This document shows, in pieces, positions 21,111 through 33,292 of a DNA stretch of 64,000 nucleotides (position 1 is its first letter; every line of letters starts with the position of its first letter). The notes below the pieces were generated by a model. It made no database searches. It was given only the letters and a program-made list of their open reading frames with translations, and was not told the DNA's origin. The position numbers and the translations under genes were made by a program. Source of the stretch: Telmatactis stephensoni (taxonomy: Eukaryota; Cnidaria; Anthozoa; Actiniaria; Isophelliidae); assembly GCA_029948255.1 (NCBI GenBank), contig JALIZF010001649.1, positions 186,001-250,000 on the forward strand, given 5' to 3'.

Positions 21111-24100
21111 TTATTTGCAGCAGGAGTTTGACACACAGCAGGACCCTGCCGATTCAGCACCTGTTGGTCCACAGCAGGACCCACCCGATTCAGCACCTGT
21201 TTCTATACCAAGACCTTTGAATGGATCAGCAATGGCGTATGGGTCGGGTAGCTCTGAGGTACTCGTAGCCTTAGCAGACAAGTCAAAGTGCTTGGCGAAC
21301 CGTGATTGACGTATGATTTCGGCTACATTTGCTGTGACGTCACAGGTCTTTCCAGCCTGGTAAACACGAGAGGAAATACATTTTCAAAACAAGACGCTTT
21401 AATAGTGTTCACTCGGGCTACGAGGAAGCCCGAGTAATAGAGCTTGCAAAGTCTATCTGGGTAGTTTTGCATACACTCGTTTGACGACCGACATGGGTGA
21501 AAAACGCATTGCGCATACTCGGAAGTTTTAAATAAAACCATCGGAGGTTTAGTAAATCTTGAAAGTTAAGGCTGTCCGTGAAAAGTTCGTGCTTATTTTT
21601 TCCTAAAACACCGCTTCAGTTGTTCTCTTTCCCTGGTCAAATAATACCCGAGAAATTCGCATAATACCACGACAGTTGTGTCGACGGTACTTTTAATTTG
21701 TAAACATGAACGCGTCCACGAATTCCCGCCGAATTTTCGATCGTGCGCAATGCGTTTTTCACCCGTGTCTTGACGACCACAACATAAAGTCTACCACAGG
21801 TAGCCCAAGTAACACACAAGGACATTATATAACAACAAAAGCCTGCACCTATGCTGTAGTGAATTATAGAAGCACTTGAAGTTCCTCGAGTTTCGAGTTA
21901 TTTGTGGTTCAATAGAGATTAAGCATCACATACATGGAAAACGTTAGACGACAAAGAGGATCACGTTACCAGCTTTCTTCCGTTTCAACGCGTAGGTAAA
22001 TCACTTAGCCTTTGAAACTCACTCTCTCTATTAGAGCACCAAACGCTCAACGTCAGGCCCGAAAAACTGTCACGTGATCCTCTCTACCGTCTGCCGTTTC
22101 CCGTACGTGTGAGTGATCTTGATCTAATGTCAGCCTCGATTCCCTGTAAGATATTCAAAACTTTTGAGTAAAAACCTGTGTAAATTTGAAGTATTTGCTA
22201 TGTTCATTTTGCATTCCTACCTTTCTAGGTGCTCTTACTAAAGTTCTATAGAATGGCGATCTCGCCAACAGTAGTCCCACCAATGAAAGCGTAATGTTTT
22301 TCTCGAAAGAAATATTGGAGGCCGACAAAATCGCTAAATATTCGATTTGGGCATAGATTTGAGACAATCTTAAGCTTTTATTGGATTTTTTTTTTGGTGT
22401 TTTCGCAGAATACATAATGCAATAAATTTTTAGTAATAAACATTTTTTGAAGCGCAAAATAAACCACAAAACGTTTTGCATTTTCCGACATAGCAACAAT
22501 ATTCATGGATCGCAGGATCGGTGTAAAAAAGCACGCGCAATTGAGGCTAACACTCAGGAAAAGAGAACTCAAAATGGCAGTATTGTAAGAAGACCCAAGA
22601 AGTGCTGGAAGCACTTTCTATTTCTTCAATTTTTACAATAATCTAAGAGAGCATTGTACAACGGTAGACGTGTTAACATGGAGAAATCACACTTACATGT
22701 ATTTGAAAGGCTTCCACTTAGCTTACTAATGCATACAATGAAGGATAGTGAAAAGATGAAGGAAACTACAACACACACGCAGTTCAATTAAGTGAGGAGG
22801 AGGCTAACGCACTCAACAAGTTTGACCCCAACAAACTAGCAATATACACTCACAGAAAAAGACACAAAGGAAATTGCAACCATTTATAACTTACCTTAGA
22901 AATGTTAATTAAAATATCACTTATATAAAATTACCTTGAAAGTGTGGTAGACATCGAACTTGAAATCATCTGGGTGTCCCTTGATGGATCCTAAAACAGG
23001 TTTAATGTGATTGATTATGGATGAGAAGTCCAGAACAAGGAAGTAAGCTTTCTAAAAACATTAATCACTAGATCCAGCGCAAGGAAAACAAACAAACAAA
23101 CAAACAAAAACACAACAAAACACAACACACACAACAACACAACACAACACAAAACGACACAAAACAATGCACCCAGCTTACAAAAGGCGCAGCCCTTGTT
23201 CTAGGATTGCGCTCCTTGGCTAACCTTTGTATGTAACTTGATAATAATCTTTGCTATCGTCACTTCTCGGTGTCTTGAACAAGCGATATGTAGCTGACAC
23301 AAACTTAGCATCGCCTAGAAAATAATTAAAACAAAGGTTTTGTTGAATAAAATGTGCTTTGTCTTTTGCAAGTGAATAACACTTGCTTTCCTGTATCTTA
23401 CAGTAGTTCTACTTAACTGATTACCATCAATATCTTTTAATGACATTGTCCAGATAAATTCTAACTCATGTGTAAATAAACAGGGCTATAAGGGATATTA
23501 CTGACAGCTAAAGTGGGTTCCAGGGGTCCAGTTTCTTGAAGGTGGGTTACTCAGGGACGGCCAAGACAGGGGGGGGGGGGGGCTAGTCAAATATTCTGTT
23601 TAAAAACTTTTTTGATTCGATAGTCTTCTCTATTTTCAAATGCTAGCCACCACCCCCAAATCTAATGGAATACTATGGAATTCCAATATGTACAAAAATC
23701 AACATATATGTGACTTGAGCATTGTGTTAGGAAGTGCTTATATTTGATATAGATGTTTATAAATAGTTATGATAAAGAATTATATATGTATCATACAAAT
23801 CTTATCTGGCAGCAAGGACATCTAATGCCACACCCTGTAACCATGCAAGTGTTTGATCTGCAAATACTTGTGTGTTAGGGATTTTCCCACACCGAATATA
23901 CATAAATGGGGTGCTAGTTCTATTGTAAGATGGATTTTTAGATGGATTTGTGGATTGTTTGCTAAAGATCTTCAATAAAGTCAAAATACCAGAGCTAGTC
24001 CCCATTTTACAAAACCTGACCAGTAACAATTGTATGCATAATATTTAATGTAGAGGTAGTGAGTGTGGAGAAGTCTTGGAAATATTAGCAATGTATTTGC

Positions 24101-27100
24101 TACTCTAAATAAAGGTTAAAGATTACACTACATTGTGTTCCTTAGTGAAATTTAATGAAATCCTGCAAGCTCACTGGTTAACTGGAGTGCATTATTTCCA
24201 TTTAATACATACCAAGTACTTTTCTATGTTCCTCTTTGTTAACCCCCATTGAATTCCCATTCACCAAGTATGGTCCACTGAGCCCAACCTCTTTACAGAG
24301 ATCCACTAACTCCCTCCACCACAATGCACCAGCAATGCATTCTCCTTTTTGTAAAAAAAATAAAAACATTTAAAGACAAGTTTAAAGTTTTATGTTTTGT
24401 TGTGGGTGGCTAGGGTAGCATAGTAGTTCATCACTTGCCTAACAACCTGGTAATCATGAACAATCTGCACCATACAGTAAGTGGTTGGTAAGGTAATGGT
24501 ATGTGGTCAGTAAGTGGTTGATAAGTGGTTGATAAGTGGTTGATAAGTGGTCAATAAGTGGTTAGTAAGTGGTCAATAAGTGGTCGGTAAGGTAACGGTA
24601 AGTGGTCGGTAAGATAACGGTAAGGTAACAGTAAGGTAACGGTAAGATGATGGTAAGGTAACAGTAAGGTAGCGGTAAGTGGTTGACGAACAGAGTTACC
24701 GACCACTTACCGTATGTTGCAGATTGTTCACAATTACCCAACAACCCTGTTGTCTGGGGTTCAAGTCCTGGCTCAGGTGCTGGAGCATGTTAATTGGTCT
24801 TTTCAATACCATGTGGGTTTTTCTCCAGGTACTCTGGATTTCCTAATACCTCCTTTATAACCAACATTGTTTTGACCTTGAGCTGAGCTCCATTGTCAAA
24901 CATGGGTCATATGGTGGAAACATAGTGCGACATTTAGAAGTCTTCAGCCTGATCTGTTGAGCTGCATCCTTCTAATTCAGCCATAATTAGGCTGTGACGT
25001 GGACAAATAGCTCCCAAGTAATATCATTAAAATTATTATTAATAATTGTAATTATTATTTACAAGGAGCAAGGATGGCACAGTTGGTAAGTGTGCAGCCT
25101 TCAGTGCAAGAGGTCCCTAGTTTGATTCCCAGTGACTTCGCATCCTTGTTTTGACTTCTTTCCAATCTGTGTAGCTTTAATTAGCTTTAAAAACCCTTAA
25201 AACGGAGCACTGGTGGAGAGAGGAGGTAAAATGAGTGCACTGTTGGCCTCAAGTTTATTAATGATTATTTTGAGCTCCCGACATAAAATGCCTCTTTAAA
25301 CAGTCAAAACTCTTACCCCAAAGAACTTCATGTTTTCTGATATCATCGGACAAGTGCCTGTCTGCATATATGTCACTAAAGTAGACTTCTCCTCCATCCT
25401 AAAAGATTTGATATATTATATAACATTATTTCAATGTTATATATCATCAATACTTTGGTAATAAGTGTTAGTATAGATCAACAGATATCAAAATATTTTT
25501 AAAAATATTCATCTTACATTAACCTTACAATAATTCAATTTAAATACAATTTATACAACTTATAATCCAATTTAAATATTCCAGTACAATAAATATTCTT
25601 AATTCAATTTAGATATTCAACTTACTTTAAGCACTCTATAAGCTTCTTCCAACACTATCTTTTTGCTTGATGTTAGGTTGACAACACAGTTTGAACTGGG
25701 AAAAATAACATTCAAATCAAGGAAGTTAAAAGGGAGCAGCGAAAATATAAAAGGAAGATGAGCTACACGGGTCTTTGTTAGCACAGGTACACGCATGTAT
25801 GTCAGTGACATACTGCACCCTTGAATCCAATGTGAAGCTAAAAGAAGATTTTCTGTGAGAGGACAACAGAGAATGCCTTACAATGTATTCATGCTTTTAT
25901 CACCACACTTTTTAACTAAAATTGCTCTATATTCAGGAAGCTAGGTGCAGTGTTTATGCCCAATTGAGGCTAGTAACCAAGTTACAAATTAAAAATCAAC
26001 TCTTCTCATTAGGTTGTGACTACCACAGGAAGCCCAAGGTGAGAACAGACTGAATTATGGAATCAGTCTACCCCTCGGTTAAATGCCTTATATTCTTCCC
26101 CACGAAGTACGATATATACAAAATTAATAGGAAATGGCACTTAACTTGTTTTTTTGTTTTTTTTAACTTGCTTTTTATTAAGAGTTATGATGTACTCCTG
26201 AGGATGAGCAATCAGGCTCCTGTATAATTCCCCCCCCTCCCCAACACACACACACACACACCCTCCTGGAATAAGTATCCTTCTCCTATTGAAAGCCCTC
26301 TCTGTCCACCAAATTTGAAAATACAGTACATGTATATTGAAAATAAGTTGTACATCTTTCAATATATAAAAACACAAAAAAATGACTGCTGCATTAACAG
26401 TGATACGCAATACTTACACAATGATATCAACAGAAGAGTCTTTAACTCCAGCCTTTTGAAGGTTTTCAATGTCTCCCAGTATGAATTCAGTGTTGGCCTT
26501 TGAGTATCCAAACTTGTCTTTATGGTAGTCAATGTATTTGGTAGCAACGTCAAGCTTTATATATTAACAAGACAATATATGTGATATAAAAATTATCATA
26601 CAGTTGATCTCAACTTGTAACCACCTCTTGTAAAGGCAGCCATGTCCACTATATGACCACTTTTCAAAAACACCAAAAGTTTTTCATACAAATTGCAAAA
26701 GTTTGGCACCTCTTGTGAGCAACTACAACACCCGGGGGGGGGGGGGGGGTACTCCTAATAAGATGACGGGGATGCTCATCGGAAATTTTGAAAATGACTG
26801 TATTAACTGGGTGTCCATAACACAAGGTTCTACTGTATTAATATAATTATTCTAACCTGTTCCTGTGTCATATCTACACCAATTATATGACCATTTTCTC
26901 CAACCAGTTTACTAAGAATAAAACAGTCCCTTCCAGATCCACTGCCCAAGTCAAGGACATGACAAATTTTGAAAATGACTGTATTAACTGGGTGTCCATA
27001 ACACAAGGTTCTACTGTATTAATATAATTATTCTAACCTGTTCCTGTGTCATATCTACACCAATTATATGACCATTTTCTCCAACCAGTTTACTAAGAAT

Positions 27101-28194
27101 AAAACAGTCCCTTCCAGATCCACTGCCCAAGTCAAGGACATGAGTGTTCTCAAGTTCTTCTGGAAACACCAATCCACAGCCATAGTACCTGGTGAAAACA
27201 TACAGTTTATCATAATTTATTTGCCGGGGGGGGGGGGGGGGGGGAGGGGAGGGGAGGTACTTTCTAAATTTAGCTAAGTAATCCCCATGTAAATTGGTTT
27301 AGGTTTAGGTAAACTTAAAACTTTCCAAAATTAGCTGAGTCATCCTTACATATAGCGAAAACACACAGTTTATCATAATTCATTCATTATTCATTTGGGG
27401 GGGGGGGGGGGGGGGGGGGATACTTTCCAAAATAAATAATTTTAGCTGAGTCATCCTAGTACATTATAATGGTTAATAGGTTAACTGAAACATGGTTGCC
27501 ACAATAATCCAATCACAAAATTCCCTGACTTTTTCCTGAGTTTTCCCAGACTAAAGCATAATTTTCCCTGACCCACTAATTCAGATACTTTATTTCTTCA
27601 ATTCAAACGATACTTCTAGATCTCAATGGCTTGCAAATTGAGCAGACATACACACCATAGCAGATAGGAGGGACCATGGACATGTTCAAATGCTGTGTGA
27701 ACAATAAAATTCCCTGACTTTTGCTCAAAAACTAATTTTTCCTGACTGAAAGTAGAATTCCCTGACTTTTCGCTGACCTTGAAAGAAATATTTTTTCCTG
27801 ACTTTTCCCTGACCTGTGGCAACCATGTAAAACTTTCCAAAATTAGCTGAGTCATCCTTACAAAATGGACTTGAAAATGCAGTATTTTTACTAAAAACCA
27901 ATTTTTAATACAAATCCTATCCCTCCCTAATTCATAAATGACATAAAAGGAAACATAAACTGATATATTACTGTAAATAAACACGTAAATTGCTCACTTT
28001 GAGACGACTTCATCATGGCAAAGTTTCAATGCATCCTTGACGAACGAAGGTATTTTTTTCATGTCGCTGGAATAAGTACAAGCAGGAGTTTGAAGGTCTG
28101 CTGAGGTTTTCAACCTTTTTCCATAGTACTCCTTGACTTGGTCTTTAATTTGTTCATCGGGAGAACCGTTCTTTTTACAGCCGCCGCAAGACAT
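21111..28194 (-). CDS. AS3MT: Arsenite methyltransferase, tandem copy 1
   Basis: The enzyme uses S-adenosylmethionine to methylate trivalent arsenic. Nine coding exons (minus): 28194-27998, 27188-27038, 26554-26418, 25695-25626, 25398-25317, 24344-24213, 23314-23225, 22990-22935 and 21356-21111. All junctions read GT-AG and the total is 1161 bp, 386 aa. The SAM motif is D85-LGSGSGRD. The four cysteines conserved in human AS3MT (C32, C61, C156, C206) are C39, C70, C165 and C215 here. Order along the protein is Cys-containing N-terminus, Rossmann methyltransferase fold (about 60-250), arsenic-binding region, then DPF and a Cys-rich tail with GGSCCG, AGSCC and a terminal CC pair. The first true ATG gives [10 protein letters not shown], since the frame upstream has only GTG. 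The stop TAA lies inside an AATAAA (21115-21110), a possible poly(A) signal. A paralogue in the same orientation starts at 45364. Confidence 0.95.
21490..21769. mobile_element. MITE, GACACGGGTGAAAAACGC ends (copy 1)
   Basis: Ends GACATGGGTGAAAAACGCAT and ATGCGTTTTTCACCCGTGTC. It lies in the last intron of AS3MT copy 1. A related element lies inverted at 39024-39303 in copy 2. Confidence 0.8.
21927..22112. mobile_element. MITE with GAGGATCACGTGAC arms (copy 1)
   Basis: Imperfect inverted ends (CATGGAAAACGTTAGACG / CGTCTGCCGTTTCCCGTACG) with AGAGGATCACGT and ACGTGATCCTCT inside. The related copy is at 42762-42907. Confidence 0.6.
23081..23168. repeat. A-rich CAAA/CAACA simple repeat
   Basis: Low-complexity intronic tract of CAAA, then ACACAACA-like units. 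Confidence 0.85.
24405..25060 (+). mobile_element. tRNA-derived SINE split by a MITE
   Basis: The head up to 24449 has an A-box-like GGGTAGCATAGTAGTTC. After the insertion, 24745 onward has the B box GGTTCAAGTCC and a body ending in ATT repeats. AACAACCTG before and AACAACCCTG after the insert fit a target duplication of 9-10 bp. The SINE ends at the start of the next SINE. In intron 5 of AS3MT copy 1. Confidence 0.65.
24450..24743. mobile_element. MITE with minisatellite interior
   Basis: Ends GTAATCATGAACAATCTGCA and complementary TGCAGATTGTTCACAATTAC. The interior is a degenerate tandem array of GTAAGTGGTTGATAAGTGG and GGTAAGGTAACGGTAAG-like units. Inserted between the A and B boxes of a SINE. 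Confidence 0.75.
25062..25260 (+). mobile_element. tRNA-derived SINE, copy 2
   Basis: Same family as 13954-14152. A-box-like GGATGGCACAGTTGGTAAG, B-box-like TTTGATTCCC, then CCCTTAAAACGGAGCACTGG. Intronic in AS3MT copy 1. Confidence 0.8.
26601..26838. mobile_element. Pogo/Tc1-like MITE remnant with poly-G insert
   Basis: The left part CAGTTGATCTCAACTTGTAACC and right part AACACAAGGTTCTACTGTA resemble the CAGTAGAACCTCTATAA-type ends of pogo-like elements, with GTCCACTATATGACCAC and GGTGTCCATAACAC as internal counterparts. A CCCGGGG-containing element starting at 26731 is inserted in it. Confidence 0.45.
26786..27143 (-). repeat. 181-bp direct duplication across AS3MT exon 2
   Basis: Two apparently identical copies with a 181-bp period. 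They contain intron DNA plus the 3' two thirds of exon 2, including the SAM-binding motif and donor site. The downstream exon copy (26961-26857, minus) lacks the exon's 5' third and has no good acceptor directly before it. Confidence 0.9.
26857..26961 (-). pseudogene. Partial duplicate of AS3MT exon 2
   Basis: It encodes the [13 protein letters not shown] motif through DMTQEQ and keeps the donor, but its 5' end is replaced by intron sequence. If skipped it is harmless. If included it would duplicate the cofactor loop. It could also be an assembly duplication. Confidence 0.8.
27491..27827. mobile_element. MITE, CATGGTTGCCACA ends
   Basis: Ends CATGGTTGCCACA and TGTGGCAACCATG. The interior repeats TTCCCTGACTTTT-like segments. 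In intron 1 of AS3MT copy 1. Confidence 0.8.
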
Positions 28195-28247
28195 CGTGAG
28201 GTAGAACGCTTCTTTGCCACATGCATGCACAAGAGATAAGTCTGCTG

Positions 28248-28281
28248 TTTGGGTTTCCTGTGGTTCCACAGGAAGCCCAAA
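28248..28281. repeat. Short hairpin upstream of AS3MT copy 1 ATG
   Basis: TTTGGGTTTCCTGTGG is followed by its near-complement. It lies 54 bp before the start codon, so it would be in the 5' UTR if transcription starts upstream. The GGGTTTCCTGTGG motif recurs near 48601, 48670 and 50446. Confidence 0.7.
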
Positions 28282-28685
28282 TAAAAATTATCCGATCTAG
28301 AATTACAAGAAAACGCTAAAAAGCGTGCTTTGTACTACAGTACCACCAATTAAATAATAGAAAACAACAGAATTAGATTAATTTAGTACTATATTTAGTA
28401 TTATTTATGCTGTACACGTTTATAATATGCAAGGTCCGACATTGGGCAAGGGGTGGGCAAGGGGTACGCGGGGCGGTGATTCAGGCGGAACGACACATAA
28501 AATTTGATTTTAATTAGTTGAATGTAAGTTATAATTATGACATTTGGCATTAATCACAAACAATATGTTTCTTTATGGCGATACATTTTTCACTGCTTAA
28601 ACGTGAGAGTGACTTTCTCCGTTTATGGTAAACATGAAATATCTAACCTTCGCATTGGAACGCCAACGCCAATAGGCTCAGATTT

Positions 28686-29007
28686 AGAGTGGATTTCGTA
28701 TGACTTTGAAAAACTACGGCACGGTCACGGCACGGCACGGCCACGGCCACAAATTTGTATAGAGCGGTTTTCGTATGAGTGGGAAACTGACCGTACCAGT
28801 TAAGGTCAATATACGGTACGGTTACGGCAGGAATTTCGAATGTTTTTATAGACATTACGGCACTGACACGGTCACGGTATGGTACGGTCAGTTTCCCACT
28901 CATACGAAAACCGCTCTAAAAGACATCAGCAGGCGAGGTTCCGTACCGTGGCCGTGCCGTGCCGTGACCTTGCCGTAGTTTTTCAAAGTCATACGAAATC
29001 CACTCTA
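28686..29007. mobile_element. Family A-type MITE, outer copy
   Basis: Ends AGAGTGGATTTCGTATGAC and GTCATACGAAATCCACTCT. The interior is interrupted by a second family member at 28762-28916. Confidence 0.8.
28762..28916. mobile_element. Family A MITE nested in a relative
   Basis: Ends GAGCGGTTTTCGTATGAGTG and complement, flanked by TA on both sides. Full palindromic structure with the GAATTTCGAATGTTTTTATA centre. Confidence 0.88.
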
Positions 29008-29012
29008 TGCCG

Positions 29013-29090
29013 TCGGAGTTGAGGGAGTTTCGTGCGTCCGCGATACTCTCACGGGGGAAAGAGTATCGCGAGCGTACGAAACCCCGACGG
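29013..29090. repeat. Hairpin
   Basis: GTTTCGTGCGTCCGCGATACT and GAGTATCGCGAGCGTACGAAA form arms around CACGGGGGAAA. Adjacent to the family A pair. Confidence 0.7.
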
Positions 29091-29296
29091 TTGAAATCTG
29101 AACCTGCAACGCTAAGTGTAAAACAACAAAAACATCAACAACAAAACAAAACAAACAAACAACAACAATAAACTCAGATCAGGTGATCTGTGATCCTCTG
29201 TGGCGTGTATGTGAACTTTAAGCTCTCGATGTTCTTTTAAAGAACTGTAAAATGTTCATGGACACTTTAATTGGCCTCAGATTCAATGTATATAGG

Positions 29297-29437
29297 TACA
29301 CACAACAAAGTTTCGTAGAACACAACAAGCTTACACTGAACACAACAAAGTTTCGTGGAACACAACAATCTTTCACTGAACACAACAAAGTTTCGTGGAA
29401 CACAACAATTTTTCACAGAACACAACAAGACCCAACA
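29297..29437 (+). repeat. Minisatellite GAACACAACAA(A)G, ~40-bp period
   Basis: Alternating GTTTCGTGGAACACAACAA and TTTCACTGAACACAACAA blocks. The same family occurs in reverse orientation at 33715-33965. Confidence 0.85.
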
Positions 29438-29633
29438 ATGTTTTGCAGTAGACTTGAGTCTTTCACCAGCAACTAATTAGTCAATGAGTTAGGATGAGAA
29501 ATTTCTTTCGGATTTTTATATTAATGTCGTTTTGGTTGAACATACATTTTTTCAGGTCCGTGGACATGGAGCTTCAAAGTGGACGAACAACACTGCTAAT
29601 TGTATTAGTCTCAGTATGTTCTATATTGTGTTT

Positions 29634-29930
29634 AAGGAATATAAAACGCGCATGTCTCTGTTCTGTGATATAAACACGATGGAAGATGTAGAGCAAGAGA
29701 AAAGCAAGATTAGGAACACGAGGCGTAGCCGAGTGTTTCTCTTGCTTTTCGAGTGCTCTGCATCTTCCATCGTGTTTATATCACAGTATCGTTTTATATT
29801 GCTTTTATAAAATATTTTCGACATTTTTTATGCGAGCCATGTCTCTGTCCTCTGATATAAACATGGTAGCCAGCCAATCAGCGCGCGCGCGCGTAATATC
29901 TCAAATATTTTATAAATTGCTATATAAATG
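29634..29930. mobile_element. Palindrome plus GCGCGCG/TTTTATAAAATA module (copy 1)
   Basis: A ~170-bp palindrome (AACACGATGGAAGATG arms around a GAGGCGTAGCCGAGTG loop) is followed by TTTTATAAAATATT, an AGCCAATCAGCGCGCGCG segment and ATTTTATAAATT. The same order is seen at 36030-36352. Confidence 0.7.
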
Positions 29931-29937
29931 GTAAGTT

Positions 29938-30345
29938 CATCAAACGTTTAATAACACCGCTTGCTAAAGAAATAAAGCAGCAGTTATAATACATGGTACT
30001 CGGATTTCAACCTACTCCATTCAGAGATCGAAAAGGGTTAAAATTCGAACTATGTTCATATCTAGGCTGTCACGAAAACGAAAACCACGTTTTATGTCGG
30101 ATCTTTAACAATGTACGTAAATCAGAAAACCGTTTTATCTACCAAACGTTTAATAGCGCTGCTTGCTAAAAATAATGGTCATCATTTAGAATATACGTAG
30201 TGCCATATTTCGGCCTTCTCCATCCAGTCCATCCAGAGAAGAAGGTTAAAATCCACACTATGCTCATATCTAGGCTGTCAAGGAAACGATAGGTGTCAGT
30301 TAAGGAAAAAGCATACCGACTTTAAAGACGTTTATCAGAAAACTG
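29938..30345. repeat. Direct duplication, ~200-bp units
   Basis: Two diverged units share AACGTTTAATA, CTGCTTGCTAAA, CATATCTAGGCTGTCA and CAGAAAACCGTTTTATCT in the same order. Confidence 0.7.
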
Positions 30346-32093
30346 TTTTTATCTATGACTATAAGTGTTTCATTTTAGAACATGTGTAAGAATTTTTGTT
30401 CGGGCGACGTTTGAACTCTAGCCCTGTCCACAACAGACGTATGCTTACTTGAGTAAAAGAACGAAAAATTCGTCCAAATTTATCCGAATGTTCGTTACTG
30501 AAGCTCCGCGCTATCTGAAATGTGCAGAAAAAGCTCGGTTGTACTTCTGTAGCTGTTGCGCTCAATTGCGCGATCTGTTGCAAGGTTGGTATGGCTTCAG
30601 AAAAATAACTCGTTTCTACTTCTCTAACTGTTGCGTGCACCTGTTGCAGGGTCGGACACACGCACGATGCATGTTGTGTACAATGTTACAAGCTACAGGG
30701 AAAATAACATCTTGTGTTCTGGGTTTCTACAAATTAAGCAACAAGCCCCATTAACAATAGCCCCAGGTCGCATGAGAAAGTTAGAGGGGTAGTGAAGGGT
30801 TCTAGTTCTTTCCCAAACCCACCCCACCCCCTTCCCCGTCCCAAGATTGATATGGGATATTAAAATAGGTACCGATTATGATTAAAAAAAACAGCTTTGG
30901 ACATCAGTTCTTCAGTTTTCGAAATTAATAGTTCCCGTTCCCTAACCACAAGACTAACATCAAAAATAACGAATACATCCAGGAGAGTATAATTATGTGA
31001 CTGAGACTCCTCACACACCCTTATAAATACCTTGACGTGTTGTCCCCCATTCGATTTCTTTTTAGAACACGATTCGAACGAATTCACCTCGCGCTGGAAG
31101 CAAATAAATGTAAACGTTCAAAATTGACGAGCGCGCGGTGAAACATGTCAAATCACGTGACGTGCGTGTCTCAGTCTGGTGCTTACTCTGGTTTTTACAA
31201 TCGTGTAATTTGTATGTATAGGATAATTCGTCAGGCAGAGCAGTGAATCACTTGAAAGATTTCACCATGTAATGAAAGCACTATGAAAGATTTAAAACGT
31301 TTACTTTTTTGTGTTTTTAAGTTTCTAGGCAGAAATGACATTTCCCAATATTTTGAATACGACAATATAAAAACTTGCGCGAGTTTGGCATTCTACATTA
31401 CGAGATTCTCTGTGGAATTTTCGTGGATACATTTTGACGAGATCAGTTATAATTTAATTTCTCGTCTACTTTAATACACAATTAAACTCAAATCGACCAT
31501 GTAACTAACAAATTTGGTGTTAATTTCGAAGAACAAACGCATACATGTAAACAACTACGAGATTTGTTTTAAAACGATGAGCTAAAAGTATCAATCCAAA
31601 TTTCAAATCACCTTAACTTATAAAAGAACTTACCTTTGCTGATGTCTTAATCTGATTACGCTCTAGGGATATTCCTGCATGAAATAAGAAACGTTCAGAA
31701 ACGTGGATTCCAACTGAACATCTTCAGTGAGGCCGATCATTTCACTTTGGAACGGAAATAAAAATCCATAAGTAATAGTGTACCTAACGGCTTGAAGTTT
31801 GCTGTACTTAAAATAATCATGGAAATTTATTGAACCCCTTCAATCGACTAGATTTTGATTGGTTCTTCTATCTCCCTGGGGAATTGAGACAAATCGATGG
31901 AGTAAAACAATGCAGACAAGCTCGATGTTCCTGAAAACTTATTCTTTTATTTTCTCTTTCTATTTATTTACAAAACAGCTATTTTTTGATAGCTGGACTC
32001 TGATTGGTTCATTTCTTTCCCTTGGGAGTATTAGCATTACAATAAAACTTCGCCGAATAGACTACCCCAATTAGTCATTAAATTTATTAAGTG
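30346..32093. other. Intergenic DNA between the AS3MT copies
   Basis: No exon supported. Frames of 100-101 codons at 30359-30754 overlap on opposite strands and carry no domain. Confidence 0.4.
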
Positions 32094-32400
32094 TCTAGGT
32101 AGCGCAGCGGTCTAAGGTGATATCTAAAGGTATGGATTAGGGTCCGGATATCGTCTCCCTCTCTGGCCTTCGGGCTAAGATAACTGTAATATGTAGCACC
32201 GGGATAGCGTGGATGGGGCCGAAATCTTCATCCGTGACGTAAGTCGATTCGATGTCTCAGCTTCTCAGAATGTCTCGGGAGAATCGTCCCAAAATTTCGT
32301 TTTCTTTTTTTCTTTTTACAGTTATTCATTCAGTCTGTTATTTTATTTCCGGGGGGTGCTCTTTAAAGGGTTACAGGTTCGATCCTCGTCGACGCCGGAT
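32094..32400 (+). mobile_element. Possible tRNA-like SINE remnant
   Basis: GTAGCGCAGCGGTCTAAGG resembles a tRNA A box and GGTTCGATCC at 32376-32385 a B box. They are about 270 bases apart, so either an insertion separates them or they are unrelated. Confidence 0.3.
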
Positions 32401-33029
32401 TCTTTTCTGACTTCTTTTTTTCTTCATTTCTCCGTTTCTTTCCCAAGCTTTAAGTTAAAATTACATCTTTTTGAACTTGTTTTTAAATGTTTGGTGTTTT
32501 TGATATTTGTTTTGATAAATTTCATTTTAATTTTTAATTTTTAATTATAATTATTCATATATCTTACTGCATTGTTTCTGTGGGGTGCATTTCCTTATTT
32601 TTCCTTACATTACAAATTTCTTTCCGTTTTTCCTTTTTTCCTTTTCTTTTTTCGAATGCCTGGACGGTTTTTCCTATTTTTTTCTTTTTTCCAATATCAG
32701 GACTTTTTTTCTCGCAAGTGATAATATTTTTACTTTTAATTACCTATTTGAATAATAAAATTGGAAACCATTTCTTACAAAATTCCTGACTTACATTAGA
32801 ACTTGTCCCCTTGGCATGAATTCAAATCGCTTTGATTTGATTTTATGCGTCAGGTAGCAAATACATACGTACAATTATCTTATTCTACACAAAGCCCACA
32901 CCATAGAAAATACAGCAAATAATGGCAATGCCTCATGCATGGGAAGCGCCGAATATACAACGGCTTTCCTGCTTTCTGATTGGCTGTATTTCCTATGGTG
33001 TGGGATAAAACACCATATAATGCCTGGTT

Positions 33030-33292
33030 CACTCTAACGACGCAAGACGACGCAAGACAACACAAGACGACGCAAGACAACGGAAAACCACGCAAGACCA
33101 CGCACGATGACTCAACACAACGCATGCAAGACGACGCAAAACGACGCAAGACGAAGCAAGACGACGCAAGACAACGCAAGACGACGCAAGACAACGCAAG
33201 ACAACGCAAGACGACGCAAGACGAAGCAAGACAACGCAAGACGACAAAAGACGACGCAAGACGACGCAAGACGACGCAAGCCCGAGCAAGAA
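33030..33292. repeat. 10-bp minisatellite GACGACGCAA
   Basis: About 25 units of GACGACGCAA/GACAACGCAA. The unit contains no stop in several frames on both strands, which explains the long repetitive frames there. Confidence 0.92.

Noticed and set aside
24481..24720. CRISPR-like array
   Set aside because: Units are short, degenerate and contiguous without unique spacers, in a eukaryotic intron. It is a minisatellite.
28195..28269. N-terminal extension of AS3MT copy 1
   Set aside because: The in-frame start is GTG inside a short hairpin. The ATG at 28194 matches the start of copy 2.
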